The notes: a model not told the origin generated them from the sequence alone. DNA of 64,000 nt from Corythoichthys intestinalis (GCF_030265065.1 NC_080412.1:27704501-27768500), one strand, 5' to 3'. Numbered from the stretch's first letter, positions 35,901-47,893 are shown. Translations and numbers: made by a program.

Positions 35901-38900
35901 CAGGGTGGTTAGCATGTCTGCCTCACAGTTCTGAGATTAAGGGTTCAATCCCAAACTCTGTCCTTCCTTATGTGGAGTTTGCATGTTCTCCCCATGCCTG
36001 CGTGGGTTTTCTCCAGACTAACTAGTAAATAAAAGTCATTAGTTAATGTATTGATTTGATTCCTTTAATTTAGTTTGGTTGTATGTATAATTTTAAATGA
36101 TTTCTTTCGAGATCTATTTAAAAAAAAAAAAAATTTAAGTGTTTAATTATTTCGACATTTATGTCCATAATCATTCATTCATTCATTTTCCATGCCGCTA
36201 TTTCCTCACGAGGGTCGCGGTTCAATAATCATTTCCATTTTTATTAATTTCAATTTGTTTATTTTATTTACATTACAATACTGATGTTGAAATAGATACA
36301 TACAATTTCAAACATACTGTACATTCATAAATATTGACATATATAACATTTTGATTAAATATTTTGAAATTTGTATATACTAGTAGTTATGTTGTAGATA
36401 TCCGTGACTTATTTACAGACATCATTTTTTTCATTGTGACGTAATTTGTTCAAAAGTTAAAAATATGTGAGTGAATAATTTAATCATTAATCGTTTAATC
36501 TAATAAAAAGTATTTTTTTTGTCAAACGAAATATTAGACATCAATTAAGGATTCTAAGCTAAAAATGACAGACATTTATAATTACTTACCTTCTTTTTAT
36601 GGCTGGGTTGAAACAAAAGTGGTTGCGTGACTTCTGTAAACGGTAGTTTCCAGGGTGAAACGGACAAAATAAAAATAGTTCGGGGGCTTAATGCCCCATG
36701 AATCTGCTGTGGCAGCATATAGACATATTGTTCGATCAGACACAACAGTTATTTTGTCTTAAGGTATAGCAGTTTCTTTTAAAAAGGAATGCAAGAGCAG
36801 AAACTGCTTTTTCAGTCTTGTCTGTGTTTTCTGCCATTTACTGGTCCTTCTAAAAAATTAGCATATTGGGAAAAAGTTCATTATTTTCTGTAATATACTG
36901 ATAAACATTAGACTTCCATATATTTTAGATTCATTACACACAACTGAAGTAGTTCAAGCCTTTTACTGTTTTGATATTAATGATTTGGGCAAAAAAGTCC
37001 AGAAAAACTGAAAAACCAAAAATCCCTATCTCAAAAAATCGGCTTATCATGAAAAGGTACTCTAAAGAAGCTACTAACCTAATCATCTGAATCAACGAAT
37101 TAACTCAAAACCCCTGCGAAAGAATCCTGAGTCTTTTAAAAATTCCCAGCCTGGTTCATTACTCAAAACCGCAATCAGGGGCAGGACTGCCTACTGTCCA
37201 GAAGGACATCATCGTCAAGTAAGAGGCTAAGACACAGAAAGAAATTTCTGAGCGAATAGGCTGTTCCCAGAGTGCTGTATCAAGGCACCTCAGTGGGAAG
37301 GGAAAAAGTATGGCAGGAAACACTGCACAACCAGAAGAGGTGACCGCACCCTGAGAAAGATTGAGGAGAAGGGCCGGTTCCAGACCTTGGGGGACCTGCA
37401 GAAACGGTGGACTGAGTCTGGAGTAGAAACATTCAGAGCCACCATGCACAGGTGTGTGCTGGAAATGGGCTACAGGTGCCGCATTCCTCAGGTATCCTGG
37501 CATCCTGGTAACACCACTGGTTTAGATCGATTATTTAGTATCTAACATATTGGGAATTGGGCATAAGCCCCAATTTTAACCCATGAAGTGGCTCACAAGA
37601 AAGTGGACTTTTAGTAGCAGCTATGTTATGTTCTTTGCTTTGACCTTGCTTCAGAGAAGAAGCTGATAACTGGACCCTTATCTAATTCAAATACAAATCA
37701 GAAAGAAGACAAAACAATATAAAAATGAATATATACAGTGGGGAGAACAAGTATTTGATACACTGCCGATTTTGCCGGTTTTCCCACTTGCAAGCCATGT
37801 AGAGGTCTGTAATTTGTATCATAAGTTCTCTTCAACTGTGAGGGACGGAATCTAATACAAAAGTCCAGAAAATCACAATGTATAACTTTTAAATAATAAA
37901 TTTATATTTAACTGCATGAAATAAGTATTTGATACATTACCAACTCGTAAATATTTCGACTCTTAGTTCTTTTTTAAGAACCCCTCCTGTTCTCCACTCA
38001 TTACTGGAAGTAACTGCACCTGTTTGAACTTGTTACCTGTATAAAACACACCTGTTAACATGCTCAAACAAACAAACTCCAACCTCTCCACAATGGCCAA
38101 GACCAAAGAGCTGTGTAAGGGCATCAGGGATAAAATAATCGACCTGCACAAGGCTGGGATGGGCTACAGGAAAATAAGCAAGCAGTTTGGTGAGAAGGTA
38201 ACAACTGTTGGAGCGATTATTAGAAAATGGAAGAAGTTTAAGTTGATGGTCAATCTGCCTCGTTCTGGGGTTCCATGCAAGATCTCACCTCGTGGGGCAT
38301 CACTGATCATGAGGAAGGTGAGGGATCAGCCCAGAACTACACGGCAGGATCTGGTCAATGACCTGAAGACAGCTGGAACCACAGTCTCGAAGAAAACCAT
38401 CGGAAACACATTACGCCGTCATGGATTAAAATCCTACAGCGCACACAAGGTCCCGCTCCTGAAGCCAATGCATGTCCAGACACGTCTGAAGTTTGCCACT
38501 GACCATCTGGATGATCCAGAGGAGCAGTGGGAGAAGGTCATGTGGTCGGATGAGACCAAAATTGAACTTTTTGGTCTAAACTCGGCTCGTCGTGTTTGGA
38601 GTAAAAATAAGGATGAGTATAACCCCAAGAACACCATCCCAACCGTGAAACATGGAGGAGGAAACATCATTTTTTGGGGCTGCTTCTCTGCCAAGAGTAC
38701 AGGACGACTGCACCGTATTGAGGGGAGGATGGATGGGGCTATGTATCACCAGATCTTGGCTGAAAACCTCCTTCCTTCAGTGAGAGCCCTGAAGATGGGT
38801 CGTGGCTGGGTCTTCCAGCATGACAACGACCCAAAGCACACAGCCAAGGCAACTAAAGAGTGGCTCCGTAAGAAGCATCTTAAGGTCCTAGAGTGGCCTA

Positions 38901-40068
38901 GCCAGTCACCAGATCTGAACCCGATAGAAAATCTATGGAGGGAGCTGAAAGTCCGTGTTGCCCGGCAGCAGCCCCGAAAGCTGAAGGCTCTGGAGAAGAT
39001 CTGCATGGAGGAGTGGGCCAAAATCCCTGCTGCAGTGTATGCAAACCTTGTCAAGGACTACAGGAAACGTTTGGTATCTGTAATAGCAAACAAAGGTTTC
39101 TGTCAAATATTAAGTTCGATTTTTGTGATGTATCAAATACTTATTTCATGCAATTAAATGCAAATTTATTATTTAAAAATCATACAACGTGATTTTCTGT
39201 TTTTTTGTATTAGATCCCGTCCCTCACAGTTGAAGAGAGCTTATGATACAAATTACAGACCTCTACATATTTTGCAAGTGGGAAAACCAGCAAAATCGGC
39301 AGTGTATCGAATACTTGTTCTCCCCACTGTATAGTCAAATGAACAAATATATGGGAGCACATATCCAGAAAATTGGACTCGAGTCGCGAATATGATGACT
39401 CGCAACTCAACTCGATCTTGAAGAAAAAAAACCAGACTAAGACTTGACTCTTGAGCTGGGAGGGTCCGAGACTCAACTCGACTTGTGAGGCAAAAACTCT
39501 AGACTCTACTTGACTTGACTCGTGAGAAAATGACTCGAGACTCGACAAGCTGACTCGAAAAACTTGGGTCGTAGCTTGGTTCCCATCAGCCAGTAATCTG
39601 CTTGGTCGCCTTGGCTCGCTACGCCCTCACGAACATCATTGCAATCAAAAATCAATTAAATTCCCTGCAGACCATACTGCAAAGTTTGTTTGTTTGTTTG
39701 TTTTACAATGACTTACACTGACAGTAAGGTTTCCCTCAAAGATAAACCTGAGTGCTTTGTCGGTAGTTTGAGGAATGATGGTGAAAGCCTTGACTAACCT
39801 GTGACTTGAGTCGACAACCTGATGACTTGACACGAGTCGTCTTTACAAAATTCTGACTCGACTCGACATGACCTTGAGACACGACTTGACTAAACATAAC
39901 CTTGACTCAACTTGAATTGTCCACAACAAATAAGACTCTGGACACACTAGTGACTCGGATCATTAGTGACCTGTGCAATTGTTTGCAAATATCTGACTGA
40001 TTAAGAAAGCGGTGGTCTTCACCTAACACCCGATTTGTTTATGTGCAGAACTCCAGCACAAACCCTAA
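32983..40068 (+). CDS. trarg1: CD225/dispanin membrane protein, TRARG1 (TUSC5)-like
   Basis: Three exons, 32983-33375, 34676-34802 and 40049-40068, join in frame to 179 residues; human TRARG1 has 177. The N-terminal half is polar and Ser-rich ([10 protein letters not shown], compare the phosphorylated Ser cluster of TRARG1). Helix one is [20 protein letters not shown], with the family's Cys-Pro pair. The linker [16 protein letters not shown] is the CD225 signature. Helix two is [21 protein letters not shown] short tail ELQHKP follows. TRARG1 sits on GLUT4 vesicles and helps insulin-driven glucose transporter traffic in fat and muscle. Relatives with the same fold are PRRT1, PRRT2, TMEM233 and SYNDIG1, so the subfamily call is tentative. 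The second intron is 5.2 kb and carries an intact Tc1-like element. Confidence 0.62.
34430..34530. repeat. Palindromic TTAA-type mini-element
   Basis: Arms 'aaagacgtccattccacttg' and 'catttagattgaacgtctat' around 'gagaggttcgcagcctctct'. It lies in the first intron of the trarg1-like gene; the remainder of that intron (33376-34429) shows only AT-rich sequence and a (TTTA)n run near 34148. Confidence 0.7.
34850..35640. other. Intron sequence, unidentified repeat-like block
   Basis: The phrase 'ccgaaacggctgggctgagt' resembles a motif found in dispersed elements of several animals, but no ends could be found. No coding exon of the surrounding gene was recognised here. Confidence 0.25.
35881..36030 (+). 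repeat. SINE-like repeat with tRNA-type promoter boxes
   Basis: 'ggttagcatgtctgcctcac' and 'gggttcaatccc' stand where boxes A and B of a tRNA-derived RNA polymerase III promoter would be. The block continues with 'gtggagtttgcatgttctcc', a phrase common in teleost repeats. It is not a working tRNA gene: no cloverleaf can be drawn. Confidence 0.5.
36171..36235. repeat. LINE 3'-tail fragment
   Basis: (ATTC)n followed by 'ttccatgccgctatttcctc' and 'acgagggtcgcgg' is a short piece of the RTE-type 3' end seen more fully at 47612-47775, on the same strand. Confidence 0.45.
36841..37495 (+). mobile_element. Tc1-like transposon, 5' part only
   Basis: The terminal region 'ctaaaaaattagcatattgg' and an untranslated stretch lead to the transposase start. 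'ggctgttcccagagtgctgt', 'atcaaggcacctcagtggga' and 'ggaaatgggctacaggtgcc' follow. These are the helix-turn-helix part of a widespread fish and frog Tc1-like family. The catalytic half and right end are missing after about 37495. Confidence 0.65.
37736..39329 (+). mobile_element. Apparently complete Tc1-like DNA transposon
   Basis: It is a 1594-bp element between TA duplications. Its terminal inverted repeats are about 210 bases long and start CAGTGGGGAGAACAAGTATT on both sides, with only scattered differences. A second 'ataagtatttgatacat' repeat lies at the inner edge of each, the IR/DR layout. A full transposase frame lies between them. It lies in the second intron of the trarg1-like gene, same strand. 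Confidence 0.92.
38093..39157 (+). CDS. Tc1-like transposase, open reading frame intact
   Basis: 354 residues from [20 protein letters not shown]. The N-terminal paired-like region has two helix-turn-helix motifs ([35 protein letters not shown]). The catalytic core has the first Asp in [13 protein letters not shown], the second in [11 protein letters not shown] and the Glu in [11 protein letters not shown]. Exactly 34 residues lie between the second Asp and the Glu, giving DD34E. The glycine-rich box is [16 protein letters not shown]. The ATG after 'ctccaca' is chosen; an upstream in-frame ATG at 38060 would add 11 residues. No stop or frameshift is seen, and all three catalytic residues are present. 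It cuts and pastes DNA at TA sites. Confidence 0.92.
   Translation: MAKTKELCKGIRDKIIDLHKAGMGYRKISKQFGEKVTTVGAIIRKWKKFKLMVNLPRSGVPCKISPRGASLIMRKVRDQPRTTRQDLVNDLKTAGTTVSKKTIGNTLRRHGLKSYSAHKVPLLKPMHVQTRLKFATDHLDDPEEQWEKVMWSDETKIELFGLNSARRVWSKNKDEYNPKNTIPTVKHGGGNIIFWGCFSAKSTGRLHRIEGRMDGAMYHQILAENLLPSVRALKMGRGWVFQHDNDPKHTAKATKEWLRKKHLKVLEWPSQSPDLNPIENLWRELKVRVARQQPRKLKALEKICMEEWAKIPAAVYANLVKDYRKRLVSVIANKGFCQILSSIFVMYQILISCN
39370..39990. repeat. Degenerate GACTTGACTCGA repeat block
   Basis: Dozens of 'gactcgactcga', 'gacttgactcg' and 'actcgagtc' motifs occur over 600 bases without a strict period. The block is interrupted by about 200 bases of other sequence (39590-39790). This low-complexity family is known from fish genomes; no coding signal. 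Confidence 0.7.
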
Positions 40069-40500
40069 CCTCAGCAGGAGCAGCATCACCACCTCCTTTG
40101 GACTCTGTCCGAAATTTTGCACAAGGAAGGAGAAAGAGGAGGAAAAGCACAAATCAAGAAGAACTGATGTGACTGAAGACGAGTGATGACATCGATGGGG
40201 TTCTGACCTGAAACAACCCGCAAGGTCAGAATTACAGGAGGGAGGGGCTTAAAACACACACACCTGTCACAACAATACACACGCAAGGCTCTCTAATCTG
40301 GTGACCGAAAGACTGCTGGATTCACACGGAAGAACAATTCCTGCGATTTTTTTTCCCTGAATTGGAGCTTTTTCCCCACAAATGACTCTTGAGCGGGTGC
40401 GCTCTGCGTGTCCACTGTGTTGACGTGTACTTTGTATGTTTCTACTGTATGACTGACACGGTGTGTGCCATACGTTTGTTTGCATGTGTCAAATAAACTG
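40069..40500 (+). other. 3' UTR and polyadenylation signal of the trarg1-like gene
   Basis: Sequence after the stop codon at 40066-40068 ends at AATAAA (40492-40497), followed by a TG-containing stretch. A last exon of about 470 bases is consistent with a normal 3' UTR. Confidence 0.6.
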
Positions 40501-40564
40501 CAATGAGCATGTGCAAGTCAAGGCAGTTCTACTCATGATTTATTTATTTATGTTCTTTATGCAT

Positions 40565-40640
40565 ATCAACTCATTGTCTGCCATTGACGGTAATAGACGT
40601 TTATATTGATTGGATGTCTGTCACCGCAAATGGCGGCAAA
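40565..40640. repeat. Palindromic TTAA-type mini-element, short copy
   Basis: 'ctcattgtctgccattgacg' and 'tgtctgtcaccgcaaatggc' are the two ends, with a deleted centre. Confidence 0.55.
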
Positions 40641-40807
40641 ACGTGATCATTCACTACCATGAAATCTAAAATATATGTGTGATTTATTTGATATTTTCAG
40701 AAGTTAAAGTGGAAATCAATTTTAGTGACAATTGACGGCTGCTAAGTCTTTAAGCTTTTGGACAAGTGTCTCCTTGAAAGACACTCAAATATTATATGTA
40801 TATTATA

Positions 40808-43800
40808 CTGTGAGGAGCAGCAGTATTTGCACCCCTTGTGATTTTGCAAGTTCACCCACTTAGAAGATAGTAGAGGTCTGAAATTTACAGCGGGGCAAAT
40901 AAGTATTTAGTCAACCACTAATTGTGCAAGTTCTCCCACTTGAAAATATCAGAGAGGCCTGTAATTGTCAACATGGGTAAACCTCAACCATGAGAGACAG
41001 AATGTGGAAAAAAAAAACAGAAAATCACATTGTTTGAATTTTGAAGAATTTATTTGCAAATCATGGTGGAAAATAAGTATTTGGTGAATACCAAAAGTTC
41101 ATCTCAATACTTTTTTCATGTACCCTTTGTTGGCAATAACAGAGGCCAAACGTTTTCTGTAACTCTTCACAAGCTTTTCACACACTGTTGCTGGTATTTT
41201 GGCCCATTCCTCCATGCAGATCTCCTCTAGAGCAGTGATGTTTTGGTGCTGTCGTTGGGCAACACGGACTTTCAACTCCCTCCACAGATTTTCTATGGGG
41301 TTGGGATCTGGAGACTGGCTAGGCCACACACGAAGCTACTCCTTTGTTGCCCTGGCTGTGTTTTTGGGATCATTGTCATGCTGAAAGACCCAGCCACGTC
41401 TCATCTTCAATGCCCTTGCTGATGGAAGGAGATTTTCACTCAAAATTTCTCAATACATGGCCCCATTCATCCTTTCCTTTACACATATCAGTCGTCCTGG
41501 TCCCTTTGCAAAAAAAGACAGCCCCAAAGCATGATGTTTCCACCCCCATGCTTCACAGTGGGTATGGTGTTCTTCGGATGCAATTCAGTATTCTTTCTCC
41601 TCCAAACACGAGAACCTGTGTTTCTACCAAAAAGTTCTATTTTGTTTTCATCTGACCATAACACATTCTCCCAGTCCTCTTTTGGATCATCCAAATGCTC
41701 TCTAGCGAACCGCAGACGGGCCTGGACGTGTACTTTCTTCAGCAGGGGGACACGTCTGGCAGTGCAGGATTTGAGTCCCTGGCGGCGCATTGTGTTACTG
41801 ATAGTAACTTTTGTTACTGTGGTCCCAGCCCTCTGTAGGTCATTCACTAGGTCCCCCTGTGTGGTTCTGGGATTTTTGCTCACTGTTCTTGTCATTTTGA
41901 CGCCACGGGGTGAGATCTTGCAGGGAGCCCCAGATTGAGGGAGATTATCAGTGGTCTTGTATGTCTTCCATTTTCTAATAATTGCTCCCACAGTTGATTT
42001 CTTTACACCAAGCGTTTTACCTATTGCAAATTCAGTCTTCCCAGCCTGGTGCAGGTCTTCAATTTTGTCTCTGGTGTCCTTCGACAGCTCATTGGTCTTG
42101 GCAATAGTGGAGTTTGGAGTGTGACTGACTGAGTTTGTGGAAGGGTGTATTTTATTCCGATAATGAGTTAAAACAGGTGCCATTAATGCAAGTAACGAGT
42201 GCAGCCTAGTGAGACCTCTTTAGAATAAGTAAGACCTCTTTGACAGCCAGAAATCTTGCTTGTTTGTAGGTGACCAAATACTTATTTTCCACTCTAATTT
42301 GGAAATAAATTCTCTAAAAATCAAACAATGGGATTTTCTGTTTTTTTCCACATTCTGTCTCTCATGGTTGAGGCTTACCCATGTTGACAATTACAGGCCT
42401 CTCCAATCTTTTCAAGTAGGATAACTTGCACAATTGGTGGTTGACTAAATACTTATTTGCCCCACTGTATATCATAGATGCTTTTCCACTTATAGAGACA
42501 TAATAAAAAAAATTTGGGAACTCGCATTGTATGATTTTTCAATAATTTATATGTAATTTACTGGGGTTCATAATTATTTATACCCTTGAGAAAAGTGCAG
42601 AGGCCTTTGTGTTTAATTATAGAGGTCAGACGCTTTCTGTAGTTCTTCACCAGGTTTTCACATATGGGAACAGGGATTTTGGCCCATTCCCCTACTCAAA
42701 TCTACTCCAGATCTGTCAGGTTTCGGAGCTGTTTTCGAGAAACCTGAATTTTGAGCTCCATCCAAAGATTATCTATTAGATTGAGGTCTGGAGACTGGCT
42801 TGGCCACTCCAGAACCTTGATATGCTTTTTACGCAGCCAGTCCTTGGTCAGCTTGGCTGTGTGCTTTGTATCATTGTCATGTTGGAAGATCCAGCCACAA
42901 CAGCTCCACAACTGAGGGAAGGGGGTTGTAGCTCAAAATCTGACGATACATTCCTCCATACCTCTGCTTTATACAGTACAGTCATCCTGTCCCTTTTGCC
43001 GAAAAGCAGCTCCAAGGCATGAGGTTTCCAACCCTATACTTCACAGTGGGAATGGTGTTCTTAGGATTGTACTCATCCTTCTTTTTCCTCCATACACGAC
43101 GAGTAAAGTTTGTACCAAAAAGTTCTACTTTGGTCTCATCTGACCACATGACTTTCTTCCATGACCCCTCTGCATCATTCAGATGGCGCCTGGAAAACTT
43201 CAGACGGGTCTTCACATGTACTTGCTTCAACAGGGAACATTCTGAACAATGCAAACCATTGCACTGCAGTGTTATACTGACAGTAGCCTTTTAAACTGTG
43301 CATCCAGCTCTCTTCAGATTATTGAGCAGCTCCTGCCATGTAGATCTAGGCTGAGCCCTCACTCTTCTCATCATGAGTGATGCCCCACGAGGAGAGATTT
43401 TACATGGAGCCCAGGTCTGAATTAGATTACCAGTCATGTATAGCCTTTTCCATTTCTAACAATGGCTGCAACTGTGATTTATTTTCACCAAGCTGCTTTC
43501 CAATCGTCCCATTGCCTTTTCCAGCTTTGTGGAGCTCAACAATTCTTTTCTCTGGTGTCTTTAGAAAGCTCTCTGGTCTTGCCCATGGAAGCAGTCGAAT
43601 TATGACAGATTGTGGGGTGCAGAGGTGACAATTATGAGCTCGAACAGGTGGTGGGTGGGTGGTTACCCATGGGGTAAAGGTGGCTCTATTTTTAAGGTGA
43701 TAACTCTGATCACTGATAACTCTTTGAATGTTATAATTTTTGCTTATTCTCATGTGTACAAATACTTATTAACCACAGTAAATTACAAATAAAATATTGA

Positions 43801-43961
43801 AAAATCATACAATGTGAGTTCCGGATTAAAAAAAAATTTTTTTTTTAAAGATTATGTCTCTGCGAGTGGAAATGTATCTATGATTGAATTTCAGACCTCT
43901 ACCTATTTTCTAAATGAAATTGCAAAATCACAAGGGATGCAGATACTTCTGCGCCTCGCTG
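40808..43961 (-). mobile_element. Decayed Tc1-like transposon (outer), split by a second Tc1-like element
   Basis: The TA-flanked ends, CTGTGAGGAGCAGCAG and, inverted, CAGCGAGGCGCAGAAG, match the family at 29306-31610. Transposase pieces on the complementary strand (43753-43427, 43254-42982, 42911-42702) include [11 protein letters not shown] and [17 protein letters not shown]. They lie in separate frames with several stops. Another Tc1 family is inserted at 40888-42467. Confidence 0.85.
40888..42467 (-). mobile_element. Tc1-like transposon (inner), nested in another Tc1-like element
   Basis: 1580 bp with ends CAGCGGGGCAAATAAGTATT and, inverted, CAGTGGGGCAAATAAGTATT, at a TA target. Transposase pieces are 42183-41488 ([20 protein letters not shown] ... 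[13 protein letters not shown]) and 41329-41099 ([20 protein letters not shown]). The middle block with the second catalytic Asp is not in either frame, so the copy is inactive. It is younger than its host element. Confidence 0.88.
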
Positions 43962-44860
43962 TAAGTCATTAGGCTTTTGGACGTGTAATGTTTTCAAGTG
44001 TCCCTTGAAAGACACTCCAATATATGTATAATATATCTGTTCTTATAAAGAAATGATGTATGAATTTAGAATATTTATAACTATTTATAAGCCCCATGCT
44101 GCTCAACCCTTATTGTACATTATGACATATTTTTGATATTGTGCTAATACGCGCAAGTATAGTTAAATCATCATTTATATTAATATTTAGTTGAGCAATC
44201 CTAAAAATATAAAATGAGTCGCATAGATCAAATAAACTAACAACCCCAAGATACTGAATTATGAGTATACATCTGAATTTGATTAAAAAAAAAATATATA
44301 TATATATATTATGAATTCTCTTAATTAAAATAAGTCTAACTGATTTTTTTTATTAAAGCTGTAACTTAAAATTTGGTAAAACGAAAAAAATCCAACTCGA
44401 TGAAACATGTAAAAATATTTTCTTTAAATCAATAAAAATACGGTACCAAATCAATAAAAATACAGTACCAAATAAAACTGTTACCAAAAATGTTAACGAT
44501 ACATTCAGCTAAATGCTAATTGTTGCTGGATGAATCTCGCTAACAAAGTGAGTCGACTTTGTGAGTGGAAGAAGAAGCGAAAAAGCCAGCAGCACTTTAC
44601 TGACTGCACAGCCCCAAACAAAATCAATAATGTTTTCTACGCATCCGGCCTCCCTCCCTGCTTCCCTCTCTCATCCCTCCGTTTCTAATCTTTCTTGCAA
44701 ACTCATCTGTGAATGAGCGCAACGTTGTCCGTCGACTGGAAGAGGGCGTCGACGTCTTCGGGAAGTGTTGCGTCCGTTTCTGGATATCCAGCGGACACAA
44801 GTAGCGTGATCTTTACGCACAAGAAGTGTATAGAAATGTGTTGTCAGGTTTTATTCATTT
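43962..44860. other. Spacer, AT-rich, with an unassigned short frame
   Basis: AT-rich up to about 44520, then a less AT-rich part with a short open frame at 44713 (MSATLSVDWKRASTSSGSVA). Nothing about it suggests a known protein, and no splice partner was found. Confidence 0.3.
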
Positions 44861-44864
44861 TATT

Positions 44865-44972
44865 GACTGAGATAGACGTCCATTCCATTCCTTCATGCAT
44901 TTGTTCACTCGCCCCTCGCAATCAAAATGGATTGGACGACTATACCCGTCAATGGCAGCCAATGAGTGAGGA
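44865..44972. repeat. Palindromic TTAA-type mini-element
   Basis: 'gagatagacgtccattccat' and 'aatggattggacgactatac' are the arms; the copy closes with 'ggcagccaatgagtga'. Confidence 0.65.
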
Positions 44973-45495
44973 GCTTTAAAAAATGAACTGTCATTTGAGT
45001 TTCTTTGGAGGTCACCCAAAATCCCCCCCGCTGCATTTCCAGAGTGAACAAAGTGATGACTCGTCGTCCATTGCTGACTTCCTGCATTAAAGGCCATTAA
45101 AGCGATTAGCGCAGCTAAACCCTCAGCATCTCTTATTTACACCGCTTGCTTCTCCTCCTCTTCTTCATCACAACGCCCGCGACCAGTCGTCGCGGTAGCG
45201 TTAGGGAACAAAAAGTTGTCAATTGTCAACAATCAGACAGGCCGCATGTAAACACTCTTGTGTGCGCCGTTTTGTGGTTTCATTTACTGGACAAGGCACT
45301 TAGAGGAAAGCGGACCCCCAGAGAGGTGGGGGAGGGGGGCGCCTCTTATTACAGGCGCAAACATTAAAGGGGCCGACTCCTCTACAACACATAGCAAACG
45401 TCCCGTGTGAAATGTCCCTTTCATCTTGAGATGCAAATGAACCGATGATCGTTCGCCCGCCGAAGCTGCAGTAACTGTTTGTGAAGCAGCTACTC

Positions 45496-46072
45496 AGGGG
45501 CCGTTCACATGGTGATTCTCCGAGAAAACGAAAAATTTCAAATTTGCATCTATATGGGCCCGTCTCCATTCGAACAATGTCGCAATTCCACATGAAAACG
45601 ATGTAGTATTCATGCCAGGCCCTTGGGGGCAGTGCAGATTTACAAGGCGACACCAAAGTTCCACAGCCCGGAAAACAATATGCCCGCCCACTCGAAGCAA
45701 TGGCATTTTTCTTTTGTTCAAAAAGGCACAAAAATAGAAACATTCAACATATTTAATTTAAAAATATTATTAAAACGGTAAATTAAAGCCGACATTCTGC
45801 CATATTTGCTGTTTTTAATGTTTAGTAGCACCACTGCGCACGCCCAATGTGACGTGTACAAGTGCTGACGTTATCGGCGCAGTCTTGCGCCGCGGGAGCC
45901 TTTGATATGCATGCGGAGCCAGCCCTCTCAAACCCCCACAATCGAATTCTTCCACTTTGGAGGCAGGATTCAGAATTTTTCATCTTCGCCGACACCATAT
46001 GCACGCGAGGCCACTCCGCAACACAGTCATTGCGTCTTCGTGTCGCAGAGTCGCCATGTAAACTGCCCCTCA
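45496..46072. mobile_element. Putative non-autonomous DNA element with AGGGGC ends
   Basis: The left end AGGGGCCGTTCACATGGTGA and the reverse of the right end, AGGGGCAGTTTACATGGCGA, match at 16 of 20 positions. The interior has 'catgccaggcccttgggggc', seen in a known fish repeat. Open frames across it are chance. Target duplication not clear. Confidence 0.6.
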
Positions 46073-46813
46073 TTCTTCGTCGACATTAGGAGGGATAACT
46101 TTCTCCCGGTTATTTTGCAGACTGTTTTTATACCTGTCCGCACTTTATGTAAGGTGCCTTTAATGACCCCCCAATTCTGGCAATTGTAGCGTCATCCATT
46201 TCCAGTGATATTTATTATTCATTTATTTCTTCGACGTAGTTCGTTCCAGCGTCTCTCTCTCTCTCTGCCTCTGACAAGTCGCATCGCATGCAGCAAAAAA
46301 AAAATAAAAAAACTGCTGTTCATTCAATTGGCTGACATACTGACACGTGATGAGCAAGGATAGTTATCTCTGATTGGTTCAAATGCACGTTCTTTCTCCC
46401 CAAGAGAGTTGGGTGCAAAACAGGGGACTGAGATGAGCGGTTTACACCCCGAGCCCTCTGTTTTTTGAAACAACAACTAAAAAAGTGTTTGCTTTGTCTT
46501 CAAAATATATTACATTTCACTGTGCATAATGTGTGTTATTTGTTCTTATTTTTTTTGTTGATGTATGTTACTTATATCGCTATTATTTTTAAAAAGTCAG
46601 TGTTTACATTATCTTCCGTTTTAAAGTGCATCCTATGTTATTGAATAGTTAATATTGAGGTTTTTCTTTTAGATTTAAAGAAATGAGAGTAAAATAAAAA
46701 TTAGATGGTGTTTTAGATGGAATTTTATAAATCAGTGAAAAAATACCATTTTGAATGGAAATCAGTTTCTCATTTATGCCTTGTTCCAGTGTAATGCAGT
46801 GGCCTAATGCATG
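46073..46813. other. Spacer
   Basis: A short CT run near 46253 and AT-rich sequence. No gene or clear repeat was recognised. Confidence 0.4.
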
Positions 46814-46821
46814 TGTTAAAC

Positions 46822-47600
46822 CAGAGGTCACGAGACCGCGGACCTCGGTCCGGTTCCGGACCCCCAAGCCGTCTGGACCGGATCTCAAGCTGTCCGGACT
46901 AATACGCGTTGCAACAACAAAAAACATTTTTTTTCTGCGGGTTTGCAAAGCGGAAATGGGCAACAAACAAAAACCTTAGCGGTGATGCGCGTGAGCCAGC
47001 CAATGGGAGTGAAGCATTTAAAAGTTATTTTTAGAACAGCATGTCTCACACTCGCTTTCCAGACTCCGCGGAGTGACAGCCAAAAACTGTGCCGAATGAA
47101 GTTGGAGGAAGAGGCGACAAGGTAAGGCAAGTGGTGTGCTCAAAACTATGCAAGATTGATGCAGAAAACAGAGTGTTTAAGGAGGAGTAGACCAACACAT
47201 TTTTGTTCATTTTACCTGGCGGCAGCACAAGACCGCTATCCTCATCTGTTCAGGGACGGTGTTCTGCCAAAATCTGCAACATTGGCGAAACGTCCTACGT
47301 TAGTCGAATTTGACACCCAAAGTACTACCGTGCAGGCAGAACGTACCAAAAAATGCCTTAAGAAAATACTTAAATGCAGTTGTACCAATATTAAATATTA
47401 TTTATTACTTACTATAAAATTATTTTTTATATTTTATTTACATTTTTGAATGTTGTAATTATCAGCATGGCCATGTAAAGATATGTTTGTATTTTTTTGA
47501 AAAAAAAAAAAAAAAAAAAAACATTAAAAATATTTCCGGACCCGAGATTGTTGTAATTTTTTAATTTTGGACCCAGAGGATTTTTAATTCATGACCCCTG
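46822..47600. mobile_element. Non-autonomous hAT-type element with CAGAGGTCA ends
   Basis: Ends CAGAGGTCACGAG and ...CATGACCCCTG, with TGTTAAAC duplicated perfectly at 46814-46821 and 47601-47608. 'ggacctcggtccgg' near the left end and 'ccggacccgaga' near the right are subterminal repeats. Short frames inside show no transposase. Confidence 0.8.
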
Positions 47601-47611
47601 TGTTAAACCAT

Positions 47612-47775
47612 TCATTCATTTTCTGAGCCGCTAATCCTCACGAAAGTCACGGGGGCGCTGGAGCCAATCGCAGCTAACTATGGGCAATATGCAGAGTACA
47701 CCCTGAATCAGTTGCCAGCCAATCGCAGGGCCCAAGGAGACGAACAACCATTTGCGCACACAGACATAGTTAGCC
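47612..47775. repeat. RTE-type LINE 3' end fragment
   Basis: (ATTC)n, then 'ttttctgagccgctaatcct', 'aactatgggcaatatgcaga' and 'gtacaccctgaatcagttgc' form the usual 3' end of a common teleost LINE or its SINE partner. It lies about 100 bases beyond the crystallin polyadenylation site. Confidence 0.55.
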
Positions 47776-47893
47776 CCCCCCCCCTTAAAAAAAATGGAGT
47801 CAGGGAGTTCCGGCAAGAAATTCAAGCCACTTTCACCCCTGATGATAGGATACAAATGAGAGCAACGCGATGCTGACGTCACATTTGGTTGTC

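Noticed and set aside
35881-35960. tRNA gene
   Set aside because: Box A and B like motifs are present but no acceptor stem or cloverleaf can be formed; a SINE head is more likely.
38434-38694. Open frames on the complementary strand of the intact Tc1 element
   Set aside because: They are shadows of the transposase gene with no resemblance to any family.
44713-44979. 88-residue frame starting MSATLSVDWKRAS
   Set aside because: It runs into a palindromic mini-element and shows no splice partner or known domain.
45300-45743. 147-residue frame on the complementary strand
   Set aside because: It runs across the edge of a non-autonomous element, has no family resemblance and no splice or promoter support.
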